A stretch of 64,000 nucleotides of DNA from Lysobacter terrestris (GCF_014489475.1 NZ_CP060820.1:1876001-1940000); one strand, 5' to 3'; numbered from the stretch's first letter, positions 1 to 10,844 are shown. The notes: a model not told the origin generated them from the sequence alone. A program made the numbers and translations.

Positions 1-3000
1 GCGCTCAACGCCAACCTCGAGTACGTGAGCGCGACGGTGAGCGTCGGCGGCGTGATCAACGGCGCGGGCGTGGTCAACACCAGCACCGCCGCGCAGGTGT
101 CGATCGCGATCGACCGGATCGCGGCGGGCCAGCAGGCCTTCGTCGACGTGCGCGTGCGCGTGCGCAACGTGATGGGCGCGCAGCAGGGCGTGGACGTCGA
201 CAACACCGCTGCAATCACCTGGGCGGAAACCGGTGGCGGCACGCGTGAACCGGGCCAGGTCACCAATCCGGTCGCCTTCAACATCGTCGAACCGACGCTG
301 ACGATCGCCAAGACCGCCGACCGCGCCACCGCGGTCGCCAACGATGTCATCCGCTACACGATCACCCTCACCGCCGCGAGCGGCACCGATGCCTCGGGCG
401 CGTTCGACGTAGCGCTGACCGACACGCTGAGTCCGGGCCTGGTGTACGCCGGCAATCCGGTGGTCACCGGCACCGGCAACACGCTGGGCGCGCCGGTCGT
501 GACCGGCGACGGCAGCGCAGGTGCGCCGCAGGCGCTGGCGTGGAGCCTGGCCGACGGCAACGCCAGCATCGACATGCCCGAAGGCAGCTCGGTGCAGGTT
601 TCGTACGACGTGCGCGTGCTCGCCGGCGTGCTCGCCGACCAGCAGCTCACCAACACCGCGGTCGCGCGCTGGACCGGCCTCGACGCCGCCAACGCCAACG
701 AGCGCACCGGCGCCGATGGCGCAGGCCAGCTCAATGACTATGTGACCGCGCCGGTGTCCACCACCGTGACCACCCCGGGTGCGCGTCCGGCCAAGCAGCT
801 GGTCGCACCGGCGACGGGCCTGGCGACCATCGGCCAGGAGGTCACCTACTCGATCACCGTGCCGAGCGCGCCCAGCAGCGCGACGTTGTACGACGTCGCG
901 GTCACCGACGTGCTCGATGGCAACCTCGAATTCGTCGGCGCCACCGTCACCGGCGTGGGCGGCGCATCGAGCGCGGCCAGCACCGCGACGCAGATGAACG
1001 TCGCCATCCCGCAGATCCCCGCGGGCCAGCAGGCGACGATCGAGCTGCGCGCGCGCGTGCGCAACCTCGCGACCGCGCAGCAGGGCGTGGTGGTCAGCAA
1101 TACCGCGTCGTACACCTATGCCAAGACCGCGGGCGGTACCGCGGTTGCGCCGCTGGTGAGCCCGGCGGCGACGTTCACCATCGTCGAGCCGACGATCACC
1201 GTCGCCAAGACCGGCGACAGGACCGGCGCGAAGGGCGGTGACATCGTGCGCTACACCGTCACCCTGACGGCGGCCGCGGATGCGAACGCGTCCGATGCCT
1301 TCGATCTGCGCCTGGTCGATACGCTGGCGCCGGGTCTGGAATACGTCGGCAACCCGACCGTGACCGGCGCCGGTAGCACCATCGCCGCACCGCAGGTCAC
1401 CGGCACCGGCAGCGCTGCCGCGCCGTACGTGCTTACGTGGAGCACGACGGCCGGCAATGCCGACGTCAACGTGCCCAAGGGCGCGTCGGTGCAGGTCAGC
1501 TACGACGTGCGCGTGCAGGCCAACGTCCCGGCGCTGACCACGCTCATCAACAGCGTGGTCGTGGACTGGACCGGCCTCGACGGCGCCAGCACCTACGAAC
1601 GCCACGGCAACGGTTGCCCCGCGATCACCGCACCCAACGACTACTGCGCCGGCCCGGCGAGCCATTCGCTGCTCACCGATCCGCCGCGCCTCGACTTCAG
1701 CAAGACCGTGGTCACGCCGACGCCCGCGCATCCGGGCGACGTGGTCCAGTACCGCCTGCAGCTGCGCAACCTCAGCAACGTCAGCGCCGCCGGCCTCTCG
1801 CTGGTCGACGAAATCGACGCGCTCAACGATCCGGCGAAGTTCGTGCCGGGCACGCTGGCGCTGGTCGGCACGCTGCCTGCCGGTGCGAGCAACAACACCA
1901 ACGCCACCGGCGGCGCCAAGGGCACCGGCCGCATCGACATCGGCAACCTCACGCTGGGTGCGGCGGGCAGCGGTGCGGACACCGTGGTCATCGAGTACCG
2001 CGTGCAGCTGGTGCCGGTGATCGCCAACGGCACCGTCGTCCTCAACCAGGCGCGTGCGCAGTTCGGCACGGCGCTGATCGCGCTCAGCGACGATCCGGGC
2101 GTCAACGGCCCGGCCAACCCGGATGTCGCCGGCGACGAGGATCCGACCCGCCTGCCGATCGACTCGGCCCCGCAACTGGTCGTGCAGAAGACCTCGGCCT
2201 ACCTCGGCGCGGATCCGTCCGCGCTGATGGCCGGCGACACGCTGCGGTACACCATCACCGTGCGCAACATCGGCACCGACCATGCGCATGGCGTGGTCCT
2301 GCGCGACCTGGTGCCGGCGAACACCACCTACGTCGCCGGCAGCACCGCGCTCAACGGCGTGGCCGTGGCCGATGGCGCCAACGGCTCGCCGCTGATCAAC
2401 GGCATCGCGATTACCTCGCCCGCGGAAACCACGGCCGGCGTGGTCCGCGCCGACAACCCCGCCGACGCCGCGGCCAACGTCGCCACGATCACCTTCAACG
2501 TGGTCGTCGACGCGGATGCGGCCGACGGCACCGTCATCGCCAACCAGGCCTTCGTCACCGGCACCGACGTCGCGGGCGAAGTGCCGTCCGACGATCCGCG
2601 CACGCCGATCATCAACGACCCGACCCGCGACGTGGTCGGCAACGTGGCGCTGCTGTACGCCGACAAGGCCGCGGTGTTGCGCATCGACGGCGGCACCCCG
2701 GGCGTCGTCGAACCGCTCGACACGCTGCGCTACACCATCCGCATCTACAACAACGGCAAGGCGCCGGCCACGCAGGTGATGCTGCGCGACGACGTGCCGC
2801 AGCACACCACGTGGGTGGCGAATTCGCTCACCGTGAACGGCCAGCCCGTGGGCCAGCCGGACGGCGGCGTGTCGCCGCTGATCGCCGGCATCGCCATCGG
2901 CACGCTCAATCCGGGCGAGGTGGCGACCGTGCAGTTCGACCTGCAGGTCAACGCCGGTACCGCCAACGGCACGCTGATCGTCAACCAGGCACGCGTCCTC

Positions 3001-5400
3001 GGCAGCGGACAGCCACCGCTGCTGACCGACGGCGACGGCAACCCGTCCACCGGCCCCGAGCCGACCGTGGTGGTCGTCGGTGGCACGCAGATGCTCACCA
3101 TCAACAAGCAGGTGGCCGTGGTCGGCGGCGGCGCGGCATTGCCGGGCGCCGAACTCGAATACCTCGTGGTCGTGCGCAACATCGCGACCGTGCCCGCCAC
3201 GCTGGTGCGCATCGTCGACGACCTCAACGCCACGGCGTCGGGCCAGCTCACCTACGTCAACGGCTCGGCCACGTTGAACGGCGGAACCGCGGGCATCAGC
3301 GTCGTCGGCCAGGCGATCACCGCCGATTACGCGGGTGCCCACGGCGATCTCGCCCCGGGGGCATCGGCGACGCTGCGCTTCCGCGCCATGCTCGCGTCCA
3401 ATCTCGCGGCCGGCACGCGCGTGACCAACACCGGTGTCGTGAACTGGAACGCCCCGGCGCAGACCGCAAGCGCGAGCGTCGCCTTCGACGTCGGCGGCCG
3501 GATCGGCGTCGGCGTGCTCAGCGGCCGCGCCTGGCACGACGCCAACTTCAACCGCACGACGGACGCGGGCGAACGCGTGCTCGCCGGCTGGAATGTCGCG
3601 CTGTACCGCAACAGCCAGCTCGAACGCAGCACCGTCACCGACGCCAACGGCAACTGGCAGATCGCCAACGTGGCGCCGAACGCTGCCAGCACCGGCAGCA
3701 TCGCGCCGGCCGCCGCGGGCGACGCGCTGGAACTCCGCTTCACCGCACCCGGCGCCACCGCGACCACGGCCAAGCTCGGCTACGCGCATTCGGTATTCAG
3801 CAACGACCTGCAGCGCATCCACGCGATCGTCGTGCAGTCCGGCAGCAGACTGCCCAACCTCAACCTGCCGATCGAACCCAACGGCGTCATCTACGAATCG
3901 ATGAACCGTGGCGCCATCGCCGGCTCGCGCCTGCGCCTGCTCGATGCGGCCGGCGTGTCCGCATTGCCGGCCGCGTGCTTCGCCGATCCGGCGCAGCAGG
4001 GGCAGGTCACGCAGCAGGGCGGCTTCTACCGCTTCGACATCAACTTCGCCGACCCGATGTGCGCGTCGAGCGGCAGCTACGTGGTCGAAGTCGCGCCGCC
4101 GTCGACGGACTACATCGCCGGTGCCTCGGCGTTGATCCCGCCGATGTCGGATGCGACCACCGCTGCGTTCGTGGTGCCGACCTGCCCGGCCAGCCTGAAC
4201 GACGCCGTGCCCGGCACGACCGAACGCTGCGAGGCGCAGGTCTCCGAGCTGGCGCCGCCGGTGTCGGTCCCGGCGCGCTCGGCCGGCACCACCTACCACC
4301 TGCACCTGCGCCTGGACGACTCGTCCATGCCGGGCAGCAGCCAGATGTTCAACAACCACATCCCGCTCGACCTCGACCTCGGCGAAGCGCTGTCGATCAG
4401 CAAGACCACGCCGATGAAGAACGTCGTGAAGGGCCAGCTGGTGCCGTACACCATCACCCTGCGCAACCTCTCCGGCCTGCAGCTGCGCGACGTGCGCGCC
4501 GTCGACTACTTCCCGGCGGGCTTCAAGTACGTGCCGGGTTCGGCGCGGGTCGACAACGTGCCGACCGAGCCGACCCAGAACGGCCGCCAGCTGACCTGGA
4601 GCGGCGTCGCGTTCGGCACCGCCGACGAGCACGTGATCACGTTGCTGCTGGCGGTCGGCGCCGGCGTGGGCGAAGGCGAGTTCACCAACCGCGCCCGGGT
4701 GTGGAACGGCCTCACCGATCGCCCGCTGTCGGGCGAAGCCAGCGCCACCGTGCGCGTGGTGCCGGATCCGACCTTCGATTGCACCGACGTGATCGGCAAG
4801 GTGTTCGACGACGCCAACCGCAACGGCACGCAGGACGACGGCGAAGGCGGCATCGGCGGCGTGCGCCTGGTGACCGCGCGCGGCCTGGCCGCGACCACCG
4901 ACAAGCACGGCCGTTACCACATCACCTGCGCGGTGGTGCCGAACGAGGACCGCGGCAGCAACTTCGTGCTCAAGCTCGACGACCGCACGCTGCCCAGCGG
5001 CTACCGCCTCTCCACGCGCCAGACCGTGATCGCCCGCGCCACCCGCGGCAAGGCGCTGGGCATCGACTTCGGTGCCTCGGTGTTCCGCGTGGTGAGCCTG
5101 GATCTCACCGACGAGGTGTTCGAACACGACCGCGAGCAGCTGCGCCGCCACTGGGAGCCGCGCCTGCAGACGCTGATCGACGAACTGTCGACGGAACGCT
5201 CGGTGCTGCGCCTGACGTACCTGGCCGACCTCGAGTCCCCTGAGCTGGTCGAAGCACGCCTGGCCGCGATCAAGCAGAAGGTGATCGACGCATGGCCGGA
5301 AGCCGAAGCCGGCTACCCGCTCACCGTCGAGCAACAGACCTTCTGGCGCCGCGGCGCACCGGTGCAACGACCGGCCGGCAACCAGGAGGCGAGCAAGTGA
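1..5400 (+). CDS. Giant DUF11-repeat surface protein, 5' end cut by window
   Basis: The frame is open from the first base, so the true start lies outside the window; the GTG at 25 is internal, because the codons before it read as the conserved start of a DUF11 unit. About 1,799 residues are visible. At least eight DUF11-type beta-sandwich repeats can be followed, beginning near bases 292, 784, 1186, 1687, 2182, 2660, 3090 and 4390, with recurring AKT, LRYTI and NTA patterns. Two SdrD_B-like segments (near 3520-3700 and 4790-5000) carry D-x-N-x-D/N loops that suggest calcium binding. The last 100 residues resemble an OmpA-like fold (RLTYLADLESPELVEARLAA). Such proteins are usually exported and surface-exposed. 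The stop overlaps the GTG start of the next gene, so the pair is translationally coupled. Function is unknown; adhesion or envelope scaffolding is only an inference. Confidence 0.85.
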   Translation, partial: ALNANLEYVSATVSVGGVINGAGVVNTSTAAQVSIAIDRIAAGQQAFVDVRVRVRNVMGAQQGVDVDNTAAITWAETGGGTREPGQVTNPVAFNIVEPTLTIAKTADRATAVANDVIRYTITLTAASGTDASGAFDVALTDTLSPGLVYAGNPVVTGTGNTLGAPVVTGDGSAGAPQALAWSLADGNASIDMPEGSSVQVSYDVRVLAGVLADQQLTNTAVARWTGLDAANANERTGADGAGQLNDYVTAPVSTTVTTPGARPAKQLVAPATGLATIGQEVTYSITVPSAPSSATLYDVAVTDVLDGNLEFVGATVTGVGGASSAASTATQMNVAIPQIPAGQQATIELRARVRNLATAQQGVVVSNTASYTYAKTAGGTAVAPLVSPAATFTIVEPTITVAKTGDRTGAKGGDIVRYTVTLTAAADANASDAFDLRLVDTLAPGLEYVGNPTVTGAGSTIAAPQVTGTGSAAAPYVLTWSTTAGNADVNVPKGASVQVSYDVRVQANVPALTTLINSVVVDWTGLDGASTYERHGNGCPAITAPNDYCAGPASHSLLTDPPRLDFSKTVVTPTPAHPGDVVQYRLQLRNLSNVSAAGLSLVDEIDALNDPAKFVPGTLALVGTLPAGASNNTNATGGAKGTGRIDIGNLTLGAAGSGADTVVIEYRVQLVPVIANGTVVLNQARAQFGTALIALSDDPGVNGPANPDVAGDEDPTRLPIDSAPQLVVQKTSAYLGADPSALMAGDTLRYTITVRNIGTDHAHGVVLRDLVPANTTYVAGSTALNGVAVADGANGSPLINGIAITSPAETTAGVVRADNPADAAANVATITFNVVVDADAADGTVIANQAFVTGTDVAGEVPSDDPRTPIINDPTRDVVGNVALLYADKAAVLRIDGGTPGVVEPLDTLRYTIRIYNNGKAPATQVMLRDDVPQHTTWVANSLTVNGQPVGQPDGGVSPLIAGIAIGTLNPGEVATVQFDLQVNAGTANGTLIVNQARVLGSGQPPLLTDGDGNPSTGPEPTVVVVGGTQMLTINKQVAVVGGGAALPGAELEYLVVVRNIATVPATLVRIVDDLNATASGQLTYVNGSATLNGGTAGISVVGQAITADYAGAHGDLAPGASATLRFRAMLASNLAAGTRVTNTGVVNWNAPAQTASASVAFDVGGRIGVGVLSGRAWHDANFNRTTDAGERVLAGWNVALYRNSQLERSTVTDANGNWQIANVAPNAASTGSIAPAAAGDALELRFTAPGATATTAKLGYAHSVFSNDLQRIHAIVVQSGSRLPNLNLPIEPNGVIYESMNRGAIAGSRLRLLDAAGVSALPAACFADPAQQGQVTQQGGFYRFDINFADPMCASSGSYVVEVAPPSTDYIAGASALIPPMSDATTAAFVVPTCPASLNDAVPGTTERCEAQVSELAPPVSVPARSAGTTYHLHLRLDDSSMPGSSQMFNNHIPLDLDLGEALSISKTTPMKNVVKGQLVPYTITLRNLSGLQLRDVRAVDYFPAGFKYVPGSARVDNVPTEPTQNGRQLTWSGVAFGTADEHVITLLLAVGAGVGEGEFTNRARVWNGLTDRPLSGEASATVRVVPDPTFDCTDVIGKVFDDANRNGTQDDGEGGIGGVRLVTARGLAATTDKHGRYHITCAVVPNEDRGSNFVLKLDDRTLPSGYRLSTRQTVIARATRGKALGIDFGASVFRVVSLDLTDEVFEHDREQLRRHWEPRLQTLIDELSTERSVLRLTYLADLESPELVEARLAAIKQKVIDAWPEAEAGYPLTVEQQTFWRRGAPVQRPAGNQEASK

Positions 5401-8400
5401 ACACGAGCCAGAAGAAGAACATGTTGACGAAAAACATGCGCACCCCGTTGCTCGCCCTGTGCCTGCTGACCGCCACCGCGGCGGCGCAGACGGTCGGGGA
5501 AGCGGCATCGATTGATGTGGCGGCGGGTGCGCCTTCCAGCGAAGCCACGGCCGCGGGCGACGCGGCCACGGCGGCGCAGGAGGCATCGGCCTCCGGTGGG
5601 GAAGCGACCGGGGCGGCCCCGACCGACGCGGAGTCCGCCGAGGAAGCGTCCGCCGGCGAGGAATCGTCGGGAGCAGCCGTCGACGAAGACCAGGCACCCA
5701 AGGACGCGCCGATCCGCGAATCGCTCGAACGCCACCTGCCCGGCGACGAAACCTTCCGCACGCTCGCACGCGACCCCAACGTCGCCACCGACCTGCGCGG
5801 CGACCGCGTCGAGAAGCAGCAGGTCGACGGCGAAGTGATAGACACGGTGAAGCTCACCGGGATCATCAAACCGCTGTACTTCGACTCGGGCGCGATCCGC
5901 ATCCGCGACGAGGACATCGCCAAGATCCGCCGCGCGCTCGAATCGGTGCAGGGCAAGGCCAACGTGCGCCTGCACCTGGCCGGCCACGCCGACAACCAGC
6001 GCCTGTCGCCGGACCTGGCCGCGCGCTACGGCGACAACCAGGGCCTGTCGCGCGAGCGTGCGGGCGAAGTCGCCGAGCTGCTGCAGCGCGCGCTGACCCT
6101 GCCGCCCGAAGCCATCGCCTTCGAGGGCTATGGCGACACCAGGCCGGTCGCGAGCAACGGCTCGGACGCGGGCCGCGCCCGTAACCGCCGCGTCGAAGTC
6201 GAAGTCTGGTACGACGAGCCCAAGGTCGCGACCACCGAGAAGGACGTGGTCGTCACCGAGGAGTTCCGCCAGATCAAGGTCTGCCGCGTGCAGGAGCTGT
6301 GCCTGATGCGCTTCCAGGAAGGCAACGCGCGCCGCACGCGCGTGAACAACCTGGTCACCGCGTTGCACTACGGCGAGGAGGGCGTCGAGGTCACGCCGGA
6401 ATTCGTCGAGCAGGTGCGCAAGGCCTTCGCCAACCTGCAGGGCAAGCAGAACGTGACCGCGAAGTTCATCGGCTACAGCGACGACATCGCACTGTCGGAC
6501 CGCAACGCGCGCATCTACGGCGATGCGGTCGCGTTGTCGAAGGCGCGCGCGCACCGCACCGCGCTGGCCGTGCAGGAAGCCCTCGGCCTGCCCGCTGCAT
6601 CGGTGCAGAGCGACGGCCGCGGCGCCACCACCTTCATCGGCGCGAACGACACGGCGCAGGGCCGCGCGCTCAATCGCCGCGTCGAAGTGCAGTTCTGGTA
6701 CGACGACCCGATGCAGGAGCTGCCGGAAGGGCCGCAGATGTGCCCGGCGGAAGCCGACCACGAGATCGTCACCCGCATCCACCAGCCCAGCGGCGGCGAA
6801 CTGCCGGTGCTGACGCTGGACGGCAGCGACATCGTCATCCCGGTCGGGATGACCGAGCGCCTGCGCAGTGCACTGGACGAGATCCGCGACCGCGACAACG
6901 CGCGCCTGCGCTTCATCGGCTACACCGGCAACGCGCGCCTCGATCGCCGCACCACGTCCGTCTACGAGGACGACATCGGCCTGTCGACGGCACGCGCGCG
7001 CCGCGCGATGGACACCGTCCGCAGCCTGATGCAGCTCGGCCCGGAACAGGTCGAACACGAGGGCCACGGCTTCGTGCAGGCCGCCGACGTCCCCAGCGAA
7101 GGCTTCGTGCAGGGCCCGGATTCCTACATCGAAGTGCAGGTCGTGTACGACGAGGAAGTGCTGCGCGACGACTACGAAGGCGTCGACATCACCCGCCTCA
7201 ACCGCGAGCTGGCACCGGCCAATGCCTACGGCCTCAATCCGATGCACATCTCGGTGAACGGCAAGCCGCTCGACGATCCGGGCCGCAGCTCCGCCGACGT
7301 GCAGCGCTGCACCGACGTGGCGCTGGACGACGCCGGCATCCGCTTCCAGTTCGACGACCTCAAGGCCTCGCCGCGCCTGGCGGTGTCGGCGTCGCCGCAG
7401 GTCGCCACCGTCGACGAGCCCGTGCGCTTCCGCATGTACTCGAACTACAACGGCTTCATCGGCCGCGCCGAAGTCCGTGTCCTCGACAAGACTCAATCCA
7501 CGCAGGCAACGCCGATCGCGGTGGTGACGCTGGATGCCAACGGCAATGGCGAATGGCAGCCGGCGATCGTGGACATCCCGGCGTCCGGGCGCGAGCTGCA
7601 ATACGTGCTGCGCGCCTACGACGAGCAGGGCCGCTTCGACGAAACCAGCCCGCGCCCGTTGTGGCTGGTGAAGGCGAACGCCGACGGCAGCGTCGCCGAC
7701 GTTCCCGCGATCGCCTCCACCGCCGGCGCACCGCCGCTGGCCGGTTACGGCGAAAGCCACATCGCGCGGCGCAACATCCGCATCGGCGCCAACACCGTCG
7801 CGGTGCGCGGCAGCGGCATCCCGCAGGGCCACACCGTGTGGGTGGCGGGCCGCGCGGTGCCGGTGGATGCCAACGGCGATTTCATCGCCGAGGAAATCCT
7901 GCCCGACGGCCTGCAGACGGTCGAAGTCGCGGTGCTCGATCCGCAAGGCAACGGCCAGGTCTACCTGCGCGACCTGGAGATGCGCAGCCGCGACCGCTTC
8001 CTCGTCGGCATCGCCGACGTGACCCTGGCCAGCAACAACACCAAGGGCCCGGCCGACCTGCTCGAGGGCGAGAACACCGCCTTCGAACGCAGTTCGTCGT
8101 TCTACGGGCGGCTGGCGTTCTTCGGCACCGAGAAGTTCGGCAACGGCTGGCGCCTCACCGCCAGCGCCGACACGCGCGAAGGTCCGATCAAGGACATCTT
8201 CGGCAACCTGCTCGACAAGGCGCCCGACGCGCTGTTCCGCCGCCTCGATCCGGACTACCACTACCCGACCTTCGGCGACGACGGCGTGGTCGAGGAGATG
8301 GCGCCGACGATGGGCAAGTTCTACCTGCGCGCCGAGCACGGCGACGACTTCGCCATGTGGGGCAACTTCCAGACCGACTACGCCAGCAACGAGATGGCCC

Positions 8401-10688
8401 AGGTCGATCGCGGCCTGTACGGCGCCAACGCGGAATGGAAGTCGGATACGACCACCACGTTCGGCGAGCGCCGCACCGTGGTCAGCGGTTTCGCCGCGGA
8501 GCCGGGCACGATCGGCGGCCGCGACGAGTTCCGCGGCACCGGCGGTTCGCTGTTCTACCTGCGCAACCAGGACATCCTCGGCGGTTCCGAGCGCCTGCGC
8601 ATCGAGATGCGCGACAAGGATTCGCAATTGGTCACCGGCACGGTCGACCTGCGCCCGGGCCTCGACTACGACATCGACTACCTGCAGGGCCGCGTGCTGC
8701 TGTCGCAGCCGCTGTCGTCCACGGGCGGCGACAACATGCTGGTGCGCGACGGCGGCCTCTCCGGCGACGAGGCGTGGCTGGTGGCGCGCTACGAATACGC
8801 GCCGGGCTTCGACGAGATCGACACGCTGAGCACCGGTGGCCGCGCGCACATGTGGCTCAACGACCACGTCGGCCTCGGCCTCACCGGCAGCCGCAGCAGC
8901 GGCGATGCCGACGACAACAGCGTGCTCGGCGCCGACCTCACCCTGCGCAAGACCACCGACACGTGGCTCAAGCTGCAGGGCGGCCGCACCACGGGCCTGG
9001 TGTCGAACTCGCTGTTCTCGTACGACGGCGGCTTCGGCTTCACCGGCAACGATCCGGCCGCGTTCGACGGTGCGCAAGCCAGCAGCTACCGCGCGGACGT
9101 CAGCCTCGGCATCGGCGACGTGTTCCGGAACGGCAAGGGCCGGGTCACGCTGTACACGCAGTCGCAGGACGCGGGCTATTCGGCGCCGGGCCTGGCCACG
9201 GCGTCCGACCGCAGCTACTACGGCGGCACCGTGGACGTGCCGATCGGCGACAGGCTCAGCGTCGTCGGCAAGGCCGACCACCGCGAACAGGACGCGGGCC
9301 TCACGCTCGAGGCCGCCGAAATCAACGTCCGCTACCAGCTCGACGATCGCTGGAAGGTGGCGGCCGGCGTGCGCAACGACAAGCGCGAGGACCTGCGCAC
9401 CACCGTGCCGCTCACCCAGGAGCAGGGCCAGCGCACCGATGCGGTGGTGCACGTGGGTTACGACTCCGCCGGCAAGTGGAACGCGTGGGGCTTCGCCCAG
9501 CAGACGCTGTCGAAGGACGGCGACCGCCAGGACAACGGCCGCGTCGGCACCGGTGGCGCGATGCGCATCGGCGAGAAACTGCGCGTGGAAGCCGAGGCCT
9601 CGGCCGGTGATCTCGGCCCGGGCGGACGCCTGGGCACCAGCTACATGGTCTCGGACAAGACCAGCCTGTACCTCAACTACGCGCTGGAAAACGAACGTGG
9701 CGACATCCTCAACGGCACCAACATCAGCGGCCAGCGCGGCAGCCTCGTCGGCGGCATGAAGCGGCGCCTCGTCGATGGCAGCACCCTCTACGCCGAAGAG
9801 CGTTACCAGGACGCCAACGAAGCCCGCGGCCTCACCCACGCCGCCGGCATGTCGCTGAACCTGGGCGAGCGCTGGACGCTGGGCGCGAACGCCGAACTGG
9901 GCACCCTGCAGGACAGCGACACCGCGGCCGAGACCGAACGCCGCGCCGGTGGCGTGCGCGTGGCCTACACCCTGGGGGCGACGCAGGTTTCCAGCGGCGT
10001 CGAGTACCGTGCCGACGACAGCGAGCAGGTCGACGCCACGCACGTGGAGCGCACCACCTGGCTGTTGCGCAACAACTTCAAGGTGCAGATGTCCGACGAC
10101 TGGCGCCTGGTCGGCAAGTTCGACCACTCCAGGAGCGAGAGCTCGCAGGGCCAGTTCTACGACGGCAAGTACACCGAGGGCGTGGTCGGTTTCGGCTACC
10201 GCCCGGTGGCGAGCAACCGCCTCAACGCGCTGGCGAAGTACACCTACTTCTACAACGTGCCCACCACCGACCAGGTGACCCTCGCCGGCACCGCCGCGCA
10301 GTTCATCCAGAAGAGCCACATCGCCTCGGTGGACGCCAACTACGCGCTGACCCCGCGCTGGTCGGTGGGCGGCAAGTACGCCTACCGCCTGGGTTCGGTG
10401 AGCCTGGACCGCGAGAACCCGGAGTTCTTCGACAACCGCGCGCAACTGCTGATCCTGCGCACCGACCTGCGCCTGTTCGGCGACTACGAAGCACTGGTGG
10501 AAGCACGCAGGCTGCACCTGCCGGACATCGACGAATCGCGCAGCGGCATGCTGCTGGGCGTGTACCGATACTTCGGCGAACACGTGAAGGCCGGCGTGGG
10601 CTACAACTTCACCGACTTCTCGGAAAACCTCACCGACCTGAGCTATCGCCACCAGGGCGTGTTCGTGAACGTCGTCGGCGCGTTGTAG
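5397..10688 (+). CDS. OmpA-family outer-membrane protein with three OmpA-like domains and a large beta-barrel
   Basis: The protein has 1,763 residues. The GTG at 5397 is chosen because AGGAGG lies at 5384-5389, seven bases upstream, and the codon overlaps the previous stop. A signal peptide (MRTPLLALCLLTATAAAQ) begins about 13 residues in. An acidic Ala/Glu-rich linker follows, then three OmpA-like domains (roughly residues 155-290, 310-440 and 460-590), each ending in an RNRRVEV- or YIEVQV-like strand. Beta-rich domains follow to about residue 870, and the remainder alternates aromatic and polar residues like an outer-membrane barrel (FYGRLAFFGTEKF, YRPVASNRLNALAKY). The C-terminus (VNVVGAL) lacks the usual final aromatic residue, so canonical Bam recognition is uncertain. 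It is cotranscribed with the DUF11 protein and probably anchors or exposes it, which is an inference. Confidence 0.85.
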   Translation: MNTSQKKNMLTKNMRTPLLALCLLTATAAAQTVGEAASIDVAAGAPSSEATAAGDAATAAQEASASGGEATGAAPTDAESAEEASAGEESSGAAVDEDQAPKDAPIRESLERHLPGDETFRTLARDPNVATDLRGDRVEKQQVDGEVIDTVKLTGIIKPLYFDSGAIRIRDEDIAKIRRALESVQGKANVRLHLAGHADNQRLSPDLAARYGDNQGLSRERAGEVAELLQRALTLPPEAIAFEGYGDTRPVASNGSDAGRARNRRVEVEVWYDEPKVATTEKDVVVTEEFRQIKVCRVQELCLMRFQEGNARRTRVNNLVTALHYGEEGVEVTPEFVEQVRKAFANLQGKQNVTAKFIGYSDDIALSDRNARIYGDAVALSKARAHRTALAVQEALGLPAASVQSDGRGATTFIGANDTAQGRALNRRVEVQFWYDDPMQELPEGPQMCPAEADHEIVTRIHQPSGGELPVLTLDGSDIVIPVGMTERLRSALDEIRDRDNARLRFIGYTGNARLDRRTTSVYEDDIGLSTARARRAMDTVRSLMQLGPEQVEHEGHGFVQAADVPSEGFVQGPDSYIEVQVVYDEEVLRDDYEGVDITRLNRELAPANAYGLNPMHISVNGKPLDDPGRSSADVQRCTDVALDDAGIRFQFDDLKASPRLAVSASPQVATVDEPVRFRMYSNYNGFIGRAEVRVLDKTQSTQATPIAVVTLDANGNGEWQPAIVDIPASGRELQYVLRAYDEQGRFDETSPRPLWLVKANADGSVADVPAIASTAGAPPLAGYGESHIARRNIRIGANTVAVRGSGIPQGHTVWVAGRAVPVDANGDFIAEEILPDGLQTVEVAVLDPQGNGQVYLRDLEMRSRDRFLVGIADVTLASNNTKGPADLLEGENTAFERSSSFYGRLAFFGTEKFGNGWRLTASADTREGPIKDIFGNLLDKAPDALFRRLDPDYHYPTFGDDGVVEEMAPTMGKFYLRAEHGDDFAMWGNFQTDYASNEMAQVDRGLYGANAEWKSDTTTTFGERRTVVSGFAAEPGTIGGRDEFRGTGGSLFYLRNQDILGGSERLRIEMRDKDSQLVTGTVDLRPGLDYDIDYLQGRVLLSQPLSSTGGDNMLVRDGGLSGDEAWLVARYEYAPGFDEIDTLSTGGRAHMWLNDHVGLGLTGSRSSGDADDNSVLGADLTLRKTTDTWLKLQGGRTTGLVSNSLFSYDGGFGFTGNDPAAFDGAQASSYRADVSLGIGDVFRNGKGRVTLYTQSQDAGYSAPGLATASDRSYYGGTVDVPIGDRLSVVGKADHREQDAGLTLEAAEINVRYQLDDRWKVAAGVRNDKREDLRTTVPLTQEQGQRTDAVVHVGYDSAGKWNAWGFAQQTLSKDGDRQDNGRVGTGGAMRIGEKLRVEAEASAGDLGPGGRLGTSYMVSDKTSLYLNYALENERGDILNGTNISGQRGSLVGGMKRRLVDGSTLYAEERYQDANEARGLTHAAGMSLNLGERWTLGANAELGTLQDSDTAAETERRAGGVRVAYTLGATQVSSGVEYRADDSEQVDATHVERTTWLLRNNFKVQMSDDWRLVGKFDHSRSESSQGQFYDGKYTEGVVGFGYRPVASNRLNALAKYTYFYNVPTTDQVTLAGTAAQFIQKSHIASVDANYALTPRWSVGGKYAYRLGSVSLDRENPEFFDNRAQLLILRTDLRLFGDYEALVEARRLHLPDIDESRSGMLLGVYRYFGEHVKAGVGYNFTDFSENLTDLSYRHQGVFVNVVGAL

Positions 10689-10737
10689 CGCCGGCGGCTG
10701 CGCGCGGCCCGCCGGCCGGTTCGCCAAGCACAAGGAG

Positions 10738-10759
10738 CCCCGCACCTGCGGGGTTTTTT
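10738..10759 (+). terminator. Rho-independent terminator after the OmpA/DUF11 operon
   Basis: A GC-rich stem (CCCCGCA pairing with TGCGGGG, two-base loop or slightly frayed) is followed directly by six T residues at 10754-10759. It lies 50 bases after the stop of the outer-membrane protein gene, so it probably ends that operon. Confidence 0.85.
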
Positions 10760-10844
10760 GTGCGTCCTTCGCGCCGCGTCCGGCCCGGATGTCGATCGCA
10801 GCCGCCTTCGTTCGTCGCCATCAGGAACACCCTGGAGGCACGAG

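Noticed and set aside
1437-5243. Long plus-strand frame inside the DUF11 gene
   Set aside because: Arg/Gln-rich low-complexity translation in a shifted frame; no start signal, no domain, and it overlaps the genuine DUF11 frame completely.
5313-10745. Very long open frame on the minus strand opposite the OmpA/barrel gene (about 1,800 codons)
   Set aside because: It is a mirror of the real plus-strand gene in high-GC DNA; the protein is His/Arg/Val/Ala-biased with no recognisable domain, and the plus strand has a signal peptide, RBS and OmpA domains.
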